37,405 nt of DNA from Bryobacterales bacterium (GCA_028819575.1 JAPPLB010000005.1:1-37405), one strand, 5' to 3'. Positions 15,888 to 25,106 are shown, numbered from the stretch's first letter. Notes: generated from the letters alone by a model not told the origin. Translations and numbers: made by a program.

Positions 15888-16817
15888 ATGTCGGAATGGA
15901 GCCGTAGAAACCTCCTGATCGCCGCCGCCGGCGCCGTGACCGCAAGCAAGGCCCAGGCCGCAAGGACCGATGAGCGCAAGAAACCGACTCTCTGCCTCTT
16001 CTCCAAGCCCTTGCCCTTTCTCGGATACACCGATCTCGGCAAGGCGCTTCATCAAATCGGAATTCCCGGCGTCGACTTGACCACTCGTCCCAGAGGACAC
16101 GTGTTGCCTGAGAACGTCGAGCAGGACCTGCCGAAAGCCCACGCCGAGCTCAATGCGCAAGGCGTGGAAATCTCGATGATCACTACGGGTCTGACGTCCA
16201 TCCAGGACCCCGCCGCCCGGCCCACGCTCTATACCGCGGCGCGCCTTGGGGTTCCTTTCTTCAAGTTGGGCTACTACCGCTATCCGAAAGATGTCACGCA
16301 TCTGGAGGACGTCTTGGCGAAAGTGAAGACGGAGGTGGAAGGTCTGGCCGGTCTCGCGCAGCACGCCGGTATCCCAGGCGGCTTTCACAACCATTCCGGA
16401 ATGTACGTCGGCGCCGCGATGTGGGATCACTGGTGGTTGATGCGCGACGTCGACCCGCAGTGGATGGGATTCTACTTCGACCCCATGCACGCCACGATCG
16501 AGGGTGGCTACGGAGGCTGGAAGATCGGTTTTCTGCGCCTTGCACACAACCTGAAGATGGTCTCGATCAAGGATTTCTACTGGGAGAAACGGGACGGTGT
16601 ATGGAAGCGCCGCGTATGTCCTCTCGGCGAGGGCATGGTGCCGCTCGCGGAGTTCTTCCCCTTGCTTGCGGCAACCGGCTTCGATGGGCCGGTCACGCTC
16701 CACATGGAATACGAGATCGACGGGCCGACCGAATCCGCCCGCCGCGACAACGTCTTGGCGGCTATTGAAAAGGACTACCGGTATCTGGCGAAGCTTTACG
16801 CCGAGGCCTTCGCATAG
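15888..16817 (+). CDS. Tat-exported sugar-phosphate isomerase/epimerase (xylose-isomerase-like TIM barrel)
   Basis: A 309-residue AP-endonuclease-2/xylose-isomerase-like TIM barrel. A Tat signal SRRNLLIAAAGAVTASKA is at residues 5-22. Barrel landmarks include GIPGVDLTTRP, GGFHNHSG, MGFYFDPMHATIEGG, MVSIKDFYWE and VTLHMEYE, which supply the expected His, Asp and Glu metal ligands. ATG 15888 follows AAGGAGAG and is preferred over an in-frame upstream start. These Tat-exported isomerase relatives are abundant in Acidobacteria and Planctomycetes; their substrates are mostly unknown. It lies in the gatB-to-fpg run of + strand genes. Confidence 0.87.
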   Translation: MSEWSRRNLLIAAAGAVTASKAQAARTDERKKPTLCLFSKPLPFLGYTDLGKALHQIGIPGVDLTTRPRGHVLPENVEQDLPKAHAELNAQGVEISMITTGLTSIQDPAARPTLYTAARLGVPFFKLGYYRYPKDVTHLEDVLAKVKTEVEGLAGLAQHAGIPGGFHNHSGMYVGAAMWDHWWLMRDVDPQWMGFYFDPMHATIEGGYGGWKIGFLRLAHNLKMVSIKDFYWEKRDGVWKRRVCPLGEGMVPLAEFFPLLAATGFDGPVTLHMEYEIDGPTESARRDNVLAAIEKDYRYLAKLYAEAFA

Positions 16818-16896
16818 CAGCCCTGCCGGAAGGGTGTTCTGGTGACAGCCACCGAAGAGAGCCGTCCGATTGTGTAGAACGGCGGAGGACGCGACC

Positions 16897-17694
16897 GTGG
16901 AAACGATCAAGATCGGTGCTGCACAGATCCCGCAGACCACCGACATCCGGCAAAACCTCGCTGCGGCTTTGGGAGCAATCGAGCAGGCGGCCGGCCAGGG
17001 AGTCGAGTTGCTCTGCCTGCCGGAAACGCATCTCGCGGGGTACCGGGTCGGCCTTTCCTGCCCCGACGCGCCTTGTGACGCCCGGGCTCTCGATCAAGCC
17101 CTGGCCGAGATCGCTGAGGCCTGCCGTTCGCACCGTATCGGCGCTGTCGTTGGAACGGAAACTCCCAATGGAGACGAGAAGCCGTTCAATAGCGCCGTCG
17201 TCATTGACGATCAAGGCAGGCAGCTTGCCGTCCATCACAAGACCCGGCTGACTCCGGGCGATGCCCAGGGTTACTCTCCGGGAACGGAAGAGACGCTGTT
17301 CGAATGCAAGGGCATTCTGATGGGTGTGGTGATTTGCTTCGAAGGGTTCCGGTTCCCGGAAACGGTCCGTTCGCTGGCCCGCGCCAGCGCACGCGTTGTC
17401 TTTCATCCGCAGTTCAATCATGTTTTGCCCAACATGGAGTGGAAACTGCCGGTCCACGAAGCCCTGCTGACCGCGAGAGCCGCTGAGAACACCGTCTATC
17501 TTGTTTCCGCCAACATGTGCCACCCCCGCAACAACTGCCGCTCGCTGATCATTGGGCCGGACGGCTTGGTCATCCAGGCCTCCGAACTCGGCGAAGAAAG
17601 CCTGCTCGCAGCCGTGATCGATCCGAGGAGGGCGACCCACGCCTTCCTCAAGGATGACCCCGCAGCCATGGCGAAGGCCCTGGCGGAAGCATAG
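16897..17694 (+). CDS. carbon-nitrogen hydrolase (nitrilase superfamily)
   Basis: A 265-residue nitrilase-superfamily amidase. The Glu-Lys-Cys triad is complete: Glu43 in CLPETHLAGY, Lys115 in AVHHKTRLTPGD and Cys147 in GVVICFEGFRFPE. A GTG start at 16897 is preferred because GGAGG lies eight bases upstream and the protein then begins METIKIGAAQIP as usual; an upstream TTG at 16870 has no ribosome binding site. The protein is cytoplasmic and likely hydrolyses a small amide, such as a carbamoyl or omega-amide substrate. It is 80 bases after the isomerase gene and 30 bases before the fpg gene. Confidence 0.9.
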   Translation: METIKIGAAQIPQTTDIRQNLAAALGAIEQAAGQGVELLCLPETHLAGYRVGLSCPDAPCDARALDQALAEIAEACRSHRIGAVVGTETPNGDEKPFNSAVVIDDQGRQLAVHHKTRLTPGDAQGYSPGTEETLFECKGILMGVVICFEGFRFPETVRSLARASARVVFHPQFNHVLPNMEWKLPVHEALLTARAAENTVYLVSANMCHPRNNCRSLIIGPDGLVIQASELGEESLLAAVIDPRRATHAFLKDDPAAMAKALAEA

Positions 17695-17723
17695 TCGGAA
17701 GCGGGTCTCGACCATCACCGGAC

Positions 17724-18629
17724 GTGCCGGAACTACCCGACATCACGGTCTACATTGAAGCGCTGGAAGAAAGGATTCTCAGTCAGCCTCTCGAACGTGT
17801 CCGCCTCGCGGCGCCATTCCTGTTGCGCACCGTCGACCCGCCCCTCCGTGCCGCCGAAGGCCGTGTCGTCAGGCAGTTGCGCCGGCTTGGCAAGCGCATT
17901 GCCATCGGCTTGGAAGGCGACTTCTGGCTGATCCTGCACTTGATGGTTGCCGGACGCCTGCACTGGAAGCCGCCGCAAGCAAAAATTCCCGCTGGCAGGA
18001 GGGGTTTGGCGGCTTTCGACTTTCCTCCCGGCACGCTCGTTCTCACGGAGGCGGGCTCAAGGAAACGCGCGGGCCTCTACCTCAGCTCGGGGAAAGCAGC
18101 CCCGGACTCATACGACCCCGGCGGACTCGATGTTTTCGAGGTCGGCTACGAATCCTTCAGGGCGGCCATTACATCCGCCAATCATACGCTGAAACGGGCG
18201 CTTACCGATCCGCGCATTCTTGGCGGCATCGGCAACGCCTACTCCGACGAGATTCTCCACCGTGCTCGCCTTTCGCCGGTGACGCTCACACGGAAGCTCT
18301 CCGGCGATGAGCTCCGTCGCCTGTTCGATGCCACCCGCGGAACTTTGCTGCGCTGGATCGAAAAGCTTCGCAATGACCGTGGCGGCGGCTTCCCCGAGAA
18401 GGTAACGGCCTTTCGTCCCGGCATGGCCGTTCACGGGCGTTACGGCAAACCCTGTCCCGACTGCGGAGCAAAGGTCCAGCGCATTCGATACGCGTCCAAC
18501 GAAACGAACTATTGCGCACGCTGTCAAACCGGCGGCAAGCTCCTCGCGGACCGAGCGCTCTCCCGCCTTCTCAAGAAAGATTGGCCCGCTACCATCGAGC
18601 AGCTCGAATCCCTCCACAAGCCACGCTGA
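17724..18629 (+). CDS. formamidopyrimidine-DNA glycosylase family (Fpg/Nei)
   Basis: A 301-residue base-excision-repair glycosylase/AP lyase. The N-terminal PELPD supplies the catalytic Pro and Glu. Lys57 in RRLGKRIAIG is the conserved beta-hairpin Lys. A helix-two-turn-helix is visible (TDPRILGGIGNAYSDEILHRA). The C-terminus has a Cys4 zinc finger (CPDC then CARC with 16-18 residues between). Fpg enzymes remove oxidised purines such as 8-oxoguanine. The start is GTG 17724. Sequences around the finger (YASNETNYC) differ somewhat from E. coli MutM, so an Nei-like specificity is possible. It is the last gene of the + strand run and converges on guaA. Confidence 0.9.
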   Translation: MPELPDITVYIEALEERILSQPLERVRLAAPFLLRTVDPPLRAAEGRVVRQLRRLGKRIAIGLEGDFWLILHLMVAGRLHWKPPQAKIPAGRRGLAAFDFPPGTLVLTEAGSRKRAGLYLSSGKAAPDSYDPGGLDVFEVGYESFRAAITSANHTLKRALTDPRILGGIGNAYSDEILHRARLSPVTLTRKLSGDELRRLFDATRGTLLRWIEKLRNDRGGGFPEKVTAFRPGMAVHGRYGKPCPDCGAKVQRIRYASNETNYCARCQTGGKLLADRALSRLLKKDWPATIEQLESLHKPR

Positions 18630-18641
18630 TAGGAGCTGGCA

Positions 18642-18659
18642 GGTGGTGAGAAATGCGGG
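18642..18659 (+). repeat. right-end fragment of the MITE/REP-like repeat
   Basis: GGTGGTGAGAAATGCGGG matches the right terminus of the other copies. No left terminus is seen upstream, so it is a partial copy. It lies between the convergent fpg and guaA genes. Confidence 0.65.
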
Positions 18660-18671
18660 CTTTGCCTCGAG

Positions 18672-20465
18672 TTACTCCCATTCGATCGTCGAGGGAGGCT
18701 TGTGGGAAAGATCGTAAAGCACGGCCTCTACGCCGCTGAGCGCCTTCAACTCACGAGACAGGCCGTTGATCTTGCCCGCTGGCAGTTGCGCCGTCTCGGC
18801 TGTCATGCCGTCGACGGATGTGACCGGGCGAAGCGCGATCGTCTCGCCGCCGTTACGGCTCAACGGCACCAACACGACAGGACACTGCCAAACCCGGCGA
18901 TAGAAGCCTTGATTCCGCAAAAACTCCGTCACGATGCTGTCCGCTTCCTGCAGCAGCGCGATCCGCTTCCTCGTCAGCGTCGCCTTGTGCACGCTCCACT
19001 CGCCCGGACGCCATCGCTTCGGCTCCAGCGCGAGCACGACCCGATTGGTCTGCCGGTGCCGGTTGGTGATTTCCGTGGCGAGAGGGAGCAGGCTGCGGAA
19101 GTCGAGTGGCCCCCCATGGAGAACGGTCAGGTTGGCGTAGCTGCGGCTGTCGCCTTGCACGCCGACGCTTCGAATCGGCAGCAGGAATCCACGGTAGCCG
19201 GCGTTCTTCGCCATGCCGTCGATGGCGGAGTCCGTGAGCACTTTTTCGTCCTCTTTCGTGCACAGGCACCGAATCGCCAGCCCGGGTCCCGGAAAGGGAT
19301 GACGCCAGATCAGTTGTTGCGGCAGCCCCAGTACCCTCCCCAGCGTCCTCACTTCATCTTTGTAGAAGTCGGCCAGGGGCTCCAGGATCCGCCCTTCCTT
19401 GATCAGCTTCGTGATGCTGTCAACCCGATTGTGATGCGTCTTGATCACCGCCGAGTTCGTGCTTGCTCCTGACTCGATGCGGTCCGGGTAGATCGTCCCC
19501 TGCCCGAGAATCCAGTCGCTCCCGGCGAACTCTTCCTGCTCCAGGACCTGCTCTTGCACATCGACGAACAACCGCCCGATGATCCGCCGCTTCTTCTCCG
19601 GGTCAACGACATTCCGCAATCTGCTCAGGAATTGTCCTCGCGCCGCTACCACTTCGAGCCGTCCGTACCCCAGGTGATCGAAGGCCTCCTGGATCTCCCG
19701 GGTCTCATCCAGACGCATGAAGCCCGTGTCGACGTATACGCCATGAACCCGCTCCGTCCCGAGCGCCTTCACCGTAAGCGCGTACGCCACCGTGGAATCA
19801 ACGCCTCCGCTGAGGAAGAACAGAACCCATCGATCTTTCACAGTCCGCCGGATCGTCTCGAAAATCTTGAGGACGCTGTCTTCCGGATGCCAATCCATAC
19901 GGCAGCGGCATACCCGGAACAGGAAGTTGCGCAGGATCTCCGAGCCGTATGCGGTGTGAACCACCTCGGGATGGAACTGCAACCCGAAGTATTTGCGCTT
20001 CAGATCGCCCATCGCCGCCACCGAGCACTGGCGCGTGTCGCCCAGCGTTTCAAATCCGGGCGGCAGTTTCGCGACGTGGTCGCCGTGGCTCATCCAGACT
20101 CTTTGGCGCAACGGCAATTCCGCGAAGAGAGGCAATTCGTGCCTGATCCGCACATCGGCTTGCCCGTATTCGTTATCCCTGCCCTTCTCGACCTCGCCCT
20201 CGAGGTATTGCGCCATGAGTTGGTGCCCGTAGCAGATCCCCAGCAACGGGCGGTCGAGTTGAAACAGGCTCGGTTTCGGTCGCGGGCTCCCCTTCAGGAA
20301 AACGCTTGCAGGACCGCCGGAGATAATGACGCCTTTGTATCGACTGAGCCTCTTGGTGGTCGTTTCCAGGGGCAGAATCTCAGCGTAGACGCCGAGTTCG
20401 CGCACTTTCCGGGCAATCAGGTGACAGTACTGTCCGCCCGAGTCCAGGACGGCTATTTTTTCCAT
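18672..20465 (-). CDS. guaA: GMP synthase (glutamine-hydrolysing)
   Basis: A 597-residue GMP synthase that converts XMP to GMP with ATP and glutamine. The class I glutamine amidotransferase domain has its triad Cys78 (LLGICYGHQ), His165 and Glu167 (FGLQFHPEV). The ATP-pyrophosphatase domain has the PP-loop SGGVDST at 219-225, then ILGQGTIYPD and HHNRVD. The C-terminal dimerisation domain ends PPSTIEWE as in all GuaA. It is about 70-80 residues longer than E. coli GuaA; the extra length is in the C-terminal part, after PIRSVGVQGD. It starts at ATG 20465, divergent from glcD; the 82-base intergenic space holds a strong hairpin. Confidence 0.96.
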   Translation of the reverse strand: MEKIAVLDSGGQYCHLIARKVRELGVYAEILPLETTTKRLSRYKGVIISGGPASVFLKGSPRPKPSLFQLDRPLLGICYGHQLMAQYLEGEVEKGRDNEYGQADVRIRHELPLFAELPLRQRVWMSHGDHVAKLPPGFETLGDTRQCSVAAMGDLKRKYFGLQFHPEVVHTAYGSEILRNFLFRVCRCRMDWHPEDSVLKIFETIRRTVKDRWVLFFLSGGVDSTVAYALTVKALGTERVHGVYVDTGFMRLDETREIQEAFDHLGYGRLEVVAARGQFLSRLRNVVDPEKKRRIIGRLFVDVQEQVLEQEEFAGSDWILGQGTIYPDRIESGASTNSAVIKTHHNRVDSITKLIKEGRILEPLADFYKDEVRTLGRVLGLPQQLIWRHPFPGPGLAIRCLCTKEDEKVLTDSAIDGMAKNAGYRGFLLPIRSVGVQGDSRSYANLTVLHGGPLDFRSLLPLATEITNRHRQTNRVVLALEPKRWRPGEWSVHKATLTRKRIALLQEADSIVTEFLRNQGFYRRVWQCPVVLVPLSRNGGETIALRPVTSVDGMTAETAQLPAGKINGLSRELKALSGVEAVLYDLSHKPPSTIEWE

Positions 20466-20490
20466 GGGGAGGAGCGTACTGATGAAGAGA

Positions 20491-20518
20491 ACACAGGCCT
20501 TCCGGGAAAGGCCCGTGT
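20491..20518. promoter_or_regulatory. hairpin between guaA and glcD
   Basis: ACACAGGCCTT (20491-20501) and AAGGCCCGTGT (20508-20518) pair at 10 of 11 positions around a six-base loop. On the minus strand it lies in the probable leader of guaA, about 25 bases upstream of the ATG. It may be a 5'-UTR control hairpin or an operator shared by the divergent genes. No purine-riboswitch core was recognised. Confidence 0.4.
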
Positions 20519-20547
20519 CTGCAACGGACTAGTATATCATTGGTGAT

Positions 20548-21981
20548 GTGATCGTCCCCGAAGCCATTGAAAAACTGAGAGATATCGTCGGTTCAAAGGG
20601 TCTTCTCGAGCACTCCCAGCAGCTCATGCTCTACGAATACGACGGCAGCATCGAGAAGGGCCGTCCGGAGTGTGTCGTTTTTCCCACATCCACCGAGGAT
20701 GTCGTTGCCATCGTAAAGATCGCTCGCGATTTCAACCTGCCGCTCGTCGGACGCGGTGCCGGCACCGGTCTGAGCGGCGGAACGATTCCCACCGAGGGCG
20801 GCATCATGATCGCCTTCGCTCGCATGAACAAGATCCTTGAGATCGATCTGGCGAATGAGTGCGCCGTCGTTCAGCCGGGCGTCGTCAATATCGACATCAC
20901 GCTTGCCGTGCAAGGCGACGGCTACTACTACGCGCCGGACCCCTCGAGCCAGCGGGCCTGTACGATCGGCGGCAACGTGGCGGAAAACTCCGGTGGACCG
21001 CACACGCTGATTTACGGAGTCACCACCAATCACACTCTGGGCGTCGAGGCTGTGCTTCCGGACGGCGCCGTCATTCGGACAGGCGGGAAAGAAGCCGATC
21101 CGGCGGGCTACGACCTGACCGGGCTCCTCACCGGCTCGGAGGGCACCATGGCCCTGATCACCAAAGTCATCGTGCGTCTGATGCGCGCCCCTGAAAAGGT
21201 GAAGACGCTGCTTGCCATCTACGACAGCCCCGAAGATGCTGCCGCCACCGTCGGTGCGATGACGGCTCGGGCGGTCATTCCGGCCGCGGTCGAGATGCTT
21301 GACGGCGTAATGCTGCGGATGGTCGAGGAGGCGACTCATGCGGGCTATCCGATGGACGCCGATGCGGTTCTGCTGATCGAGCTCGAGGGGCCGACCGAGG
21401 CTGTCGACGAACAGGCGGAGCAAGTCGACGCTGTCTGCAAGGAGTGCCGCGCCCGAGAAGTCAGGGTCGCCAGGTCGGACGAAGAGCGCGCACTGCTATG
21501 GAAAGGCCGCAAGAACGCCTTTGGCGCCGTCGGACGCGTCAGCCCCACCTACTATGTTCAGGATGGTGTCGTTCCCCGAACTCGCGTCGCTGACACGCTG
21601 CGCTTCATCTATGAGGTCTCGGAGAAATACGGCCTCACCATCAGCAACATCTTTCACGCCGGCGACGGTAACATGCACCCGATCATCCTGTTCGACCCTC
21701 GAAAGGCGGGTGAACTCGACAAGACCAAGAAAGCCGGAGCCGAGATCCTCGAATATTGCGTCAACGCCGGCGGCTCGATCACCGGCGAGCACGGCGTCGG
21801 CATGGAGAAAAACGACCTCATGCCGATCGCTTTCAGCCAGGACAGCCTCGACATGATGGAGACCCTCATCAAGGTCTTCGATCCCGACCGCCGTTTGAAC
21901 CCTGGCAAGATTCTCCCCACAGGCAAAGGCTGTCTCGAAGTCCGCCCGATGACACCCAGGGCCCGTGAGATGGTGTGGTAG
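20548..21981 (+). CDS. glcD: FAD-linked oxidase, glycolate oxidase subunit GlcD-like
   Basis: A 477-residue flavoprotein of the FAD_binding_4/FAD-oxidase_C family. The FAD-binding core includes PLVGRGAGTGLSGG (about residues 66-79), DPSSQRACTIGGNVAENSGG and LTGLLTGSEGTM. The C-terminal part has ISNIFHAGDGNMHPIILFDP and ITGEHGVGMEKND, with the conserved His residues of the catalytic site. The best match is GlcD of glycolate dehydrogenase, but D-lactate dehydrogenases look alike, and no glcE or glcF gene follows. The GTG start at 20548 has only a weak GGTGAT ribosome site and lies ten bases after a TATATC, so the leader is short. The NfeD-like gene follows twelve bases downstream. Confidence 0.87.
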   Translation: MIVPEAIEKLRDIVGSKGLLEHSQQLMLYEYDGSIEKGRPECVVFPTSTEDVVAIVKIARDFNLPLVGRGAGTGLSGGTIPTEGGIMIAFARMNKILEIDLANECAVVQPGVVNIDITLAVQGDGYYYAPDPSSQRACTIGGNVAENSGGPHTLIYGVTTNHTLGVEAVLPDGAVIRTGGKEADPAGYDLTGLLTGSEGTMALITKVIVRLMRAPEKVKTLLAIYDSPEDAAATVGAMTARAVIPAAVEMLDGVMLRMVEEATHAGYPMDADAVLLIELEGPTEAVDEQAEQVDAVCKECRAREVRVARSDEERALLWKGRKNAFGAVGRVSPTYYVQDGVVPRTRVADTLRFIYEVSEKYGLTISNIFHAGDGNMHPIILFDPRKAGELDKTKKAGAEILEYCVNAGGSITGEHGVGMEKNDLMPIAFSQDSLDMMETLIKVFDPDRRLNPGKILPTGKGCLEVRPMTPRAREMVW

Positions 21982-21993
21982 CATCTCCGCTCG

Positions 21994-22386
21994 GTGAGCA
22001 CGCTTACCCGTTATTGGCTCCTCCAGATTCCCGGATGGGTTCTTCTGATCCTGGTCCTGGGACTGGCGCACGACCGGTTCGATCTCCCTGCCTGGGTCGG
22101 CGGAATCATCTTGCTGCTCTGGGTCGCCAAGGATGCGATCCTCTATCCCATTCTGAAGCCGGGTTACGAAACAGGAGTGAAGACCGGATCAGAGCGCCTT
22201 GTCGGCCTGATCGGCATCGCCAGGCAGGATCTCGGCCCCGACGGCTATGTTCTCGTTAACGGTGAACTCTGGAAGGCTGTCGCCGACCCTCTCGACACTC
22301 CCATTCCAGCCGGCGCTGACGTTCGGGTCAATGCGGCGCGCGGGATGCTCCTCAGCGTTGCCCGGGTTCAAGATCCGGACCGCTAG
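21994..22386 (+). CDS. NfeD-like membrane protein
   Basis: A 130-residue protein with two transmembrane segments (about residues 8-25 and 34-52) and a C-terminal OB-fold of NfeD type (GLIGIARQDLGPDGYVLVNG then ELWKAVADP, and IPAGADVRVNAARGMLLSV). NfeD-family proteins usually partner SPFH/stomatin or membrane proteases. Here it stands with glcD and no stomatin gene is nearby, so its partner is unknown. GTG start at 21994, twelve bases after the glcD stop, suggests cotranscription. Confidence 0.83.
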   Translation: MSTLTRYWLLQIPGWVLLILVLGLAHDRFDLPAWVGGIILLLWVAKDAILYPILKPGYETGVKTGSERLVGLIGIARQDLGPDGYVLVNGELWKAVADPLDTPIPAGADVRVNAARGMLLSVARVQDPDR

Positions 22387-22482
22387 CGCTGAGTGAAACA
22401 AGCGGATCGGATCGACGCGTATCGCGTATTTCGCACTCCGCGCCGAGCGGCTGCTGAGTCCGTCCCTGCTGCCACGGGACTT

Positions 22483-24459
22483 TCAGGGAATGACGATACG
22501 CAGAATCCGCGTATCGGTCGTGATGCGGTCAAGCAGATCGTCGCCCGAGACGAGACGGCCGAAGTTGGTGTAGCGCCCTTCCCACAGCGGCTGCGGCGCC
22601 AGACAGATGAAGAACTGATTCCCCGCCGCATCCTTCTCGTCCTCTGCCATCGCCAAGCTTCCGCGCAGGAACGGTTCATAGTGAATCTCGGTGCGAATCG
22701 TGTGCTCCGGGCTGCCGGAGCCATCCTGATCTCCCGCCTTGGCGTACGCGCCCGGGATGACCTCCATGAATCGCTTCCCGTCATAAAACCCCCGTTCGGC
22801 CAGTTCGACAAAGTTCCTGGAAGTGAGCGGGGCATTGGCATAGTCGAGACGGAGCTCCATCAACCCTAACGACGTTTCCATGCGAATGAGGCGGCTGCGG
22901 GAACGCGCCAGCTCCTGGTAGTGCTTCGGCTTGAGGTCGACTTCGATGGCCCCGATTCTCTGGTCGTGGCTTTCGCCGAAAAGGACCCGCAGATAGCGCA
23001 CTGCGCGCTTTCTGATCCGACGGTCAGGGTCGTCAAGCGCTTTGAGCAACAAGGCGCGCGCACCGCTCCGGTCCGCCGAGCGGGCCACGGTGGTGAGCGC
23101 ATTCGCCCGCAAGCCGGTATCATTCGCCTGAAGGCCGTAGCCGTACAAAGCTCGGCAGTTTTCGAGCGGCGGCTCGGTTGTCAGCAGCAAGGCCGCGCTG
23201 ACGACACGTTGGTCTTCGTGATTCAGCGCTTCGTCCAACAGGCCCTCGGTTTGGGGAACCTCGCGGGCCAGCAACTCGGGAAGGATCTTCGGCTTCGCGG
23301 CGCTCAAGTCTTCGCTGTCGGAACGCCACAGGCCGAGCAGGTAGTACGTGGCGTCCTCGGTCTTGCGCAGTCGTAAAGAGTCCAACAGCGTATACAGACC
23401 CGCACCCCGATAGCGCGGGGGCAGAGCTCCCGGTTCCGTCGGGAGCACAGCGAAAACATCCAGACGCGCCAGGGCCAACTCGGAGCGCAGTGACAGCAGG
23501 CGCCCCTCGCTCAGCAGTGATTCAAGTAATGGACGGGCACGGGAATCGCCCAGCAACCCCAACGAATCCACTGCGGCGGCGCGCACGTTTTCGTTTGCGT
23601 CCCCGAGAGCCTTTACGAGGACTTTGAACACTTCGGGCTTGCCGGTCTTGGCCAACGAGGACATTGCTTGCATACGGACCTTCGGGTCCGCGTCGTTCGA
23701 CATCCGTGTCAAGAGGTCAAGCACCTCCTGGGAAGGCTGTGCGCGGCCGAGGCCGCGCACGGCTTCGATGCGCATCCACGGATTGCGATCTTTGGTGAGG
23801 TTGATAAAAGACCGCGTCAGTTCGTCATCAACATTCGCTCCGAGATCGAGAAGAGCGCGGGTGGCAGCCCAGCGGGTCTCCGCATCATCGGAGCGGCGGC
23901 GAGCCGCGATCCAGGGAACGGCTTTGCGGTCGCCCATTCGAACCAGGGCCCTCATCGTTACCGGCAGCGGGGCGGGTGTTCGTGTGATATGCACCGACGC
24001 CGCTTTCCAGCGCAGCTTTCCCAGCGCTTCGACGGCATGTTCGACGACCGTCCGATGACGGTCCCGGAGAGCAGCGATCAGTGCGCTAGCGGCTTTCTTC
24101 CGCGGTTTGTGGCCGGTTTCAGCCACCGTGTCACGGTCCTCCATCTCTCCGATCGCGAAGGCGGCGGCGGCGCGTACACGGGGAATCGGGTCTCGAAGCG
24201 TCTGGACGAGGATGCCGAGTGTGTCAGCTTTGCCGATACGGCCGAGCGCGAGGCAGGCCCGGGCGCGGTGCTCCGCGATGGGGTTCCGGAGCTGTTCAAG
24301 CAGCCAGCGGTCGACCGTTCGACGGTCCTCCCGCTGCAGGAAATCACCCTCGATCGAGTGCGGAGGGCGTGTCAGGATAAGCCATCCGGCCGCCAAGCCG
24401 AACAGCACCATGCAAACGGCGAGATACTTGAGCTCGTGTCTCCTGACGATATCGACCAT
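22483..24459 (-). CDS. HEAT-repeat protein fused to a cyclophilin-type PPIase domain
   Basis: A 658-residue protein. An N-terminal hydrophobic segment (residues 12-30) anchors it in the inner membrane or acts as a signal. About ten HEAT-like helical repeats follow (for example ARACLALGRIGKADTLGILV and VRAAAVDSLGLLGDSRARPL). A cyclophilin domain occupies about 528-658: SRNFVELAERGFYDGKRF, AGDQDGSGSPEH, RGSLAMAEDE, GNQFFICLAPQP and TNFGRLVSG. At the position of the catalytic Arg55 of human CypA (F-H-R) the sequence is F-M-Glu566, so prolyl isomerase activity may be reduced or lost. The role is probably scaffolding or folding of envelope proteins. It is divergent from the metallophosphoesterase gene. 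Confidence 0.88.
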   Translation of the reverse strand: MVDIVRRHELKYLAVCMVLFGLAAGWLILTRPPHSIEGDFLQREDRRTVDRWLLEQLRNPIAEHRARACLALGRIGKADTLGILVQTLRDPIPRVRAAAAFAIGEMEDRDTVAETGHKPRKKAASALIAALRDRHRTVVEHAVEALGKLRWKAASVHITRTPAPLPVTMRALVRMGDRKAVPWIAARRRSDDAETRWAATRALLDLGANVDDELTRSFINLTKDRNPWMRIEAVRGLGRAQPSQEVLDLLTRMSNDADPKVRMQAMSSLAKTGKPEVFKVLVKALGDANENVRAAAVDSLGLLGDSRARPLLESLLSEGRLLSLRSELALARLDVFAVLPTEPGALPPRYRGAGLYTLLDSLRLRKTEDATYYLLGLWRSDSEDLSAAKPKILPELLAREVPQTEGLLDEALNHEDQRVVSAALLLTTEPPLENCRALYGYGLQANDTGLRANALTTVARSADRSGARALLLKALDDPDRRIRKRAVRYLRVLFGESHDQRIGAIEVDLKPKHYQELARSRSRLIRMETSLGLMELRLDYANAPLTSRNFVELAERGFYDGKRFMEVIPGAYAKAGDQDGSGSPEHTIRTEIHYEPFLRGSLAMAEDEKDAAGNQFFICLAPQPLWEGRYTNFGRLVSGDDLLDRITTDTRILRIVIP

Positions 24460-24512
24460 GCCGTCGCTATCTTAGCCGGTTTCGTTAGACTGGACCTCCG
24501 GGGTATATCGTG

Positions 24513-25106
24513 ATGCGCATCCAGATTTTTTCCGACATCCACAACGATCTGAAGCAGCTCGAGCGGGTGGTGAGCCAGGACGCCGATATCTACATCTCGG
24601 CCGGCGATCTCGTCACGTGGGCCAGAGGTCTGTCCGACTGTGCAAAGGTTCTCAAACCTCTCGGCGAGAGGTTGTGGGTATTGCCGGGCAACCACGAATC
24701 CTCCGACCAGATCGCGATGTTTTGCGGGGATCACGGCTTTCGGAACTTTCACGGCCAGGTCTTCGACATGAACGGTTGGCACTTCGCCGGGCTCGGCTAT
24801 TCGAATCGCACGCCTTTCAGCACGCCGGGCGAGTTCAGCGAGGATCAACTCGCGGAGCGGCTGGCGAAGTTCGCGGGGCTGTCACCGATGGTCCTGGTCT
24901 GTCACGCGCCACCGCTCGACACGGATCTCGATGGCGTGAAGCCCGGCCAGCATTTCGGCAGCCCCAAGGTGCGCGAGTTCATCGAAGCCGAGCAGCCGCG
25001 GTTTTTTTTCTGCGGCCACATTCATGAAGCGGCGGGAAATGAGGTGAAGATCGGCGAAACCGTTGGCCGCAACGTTGGCAAGCAGGGATACCTTCTGGAG
25101 CTGTGA
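24513..25106 (+). CDS. calcineurin-like metallophosphoesterase
   Basis: A 197-residue phosphoesterase with a complete two-metal site: D-x-H (Asp8, His10 in FSDIHND), GD (Gly31-Asp32), GNHE (residues 59-62), His in VCHAPP and GHIH near the C-terminus. It is of small single-domain type and cytoplasmic, with no signal. An ATG at 24513 is preferred over the overlapping GTG at 24510. The substrate is unknown. It is divergent from the HEAT/cyclophilin gene and convergent with the alkaline-phosphatase-superfamily gene. Confidence 0.88.
   Translation: MRIQIFSDIHNDLKQLERVVSQDADIYISAGDLVTWARGLSDCAKVLKPLGERLWVLPGNHESSDQIAMFCGDHGFRNFHGQVFDMNGWHFAGLGYSNRTPFSTPGEFSEDQLAERLAKFAGLSPMVLVCHAPPLDTDLDGVKPGQHFGSPKVREFIEAEQPRFFFCGHIHEAAGNEVKIGETVGRNVGKQGYLLEL

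Noticed and set aside
16870-16896. TTG start nine codons upstream for the nitrilase-family gene
   Set aside because: It has no ribosome binding site, whereas GTG 16897 has GGAGG at the right distance and gives the usual N-terminus.
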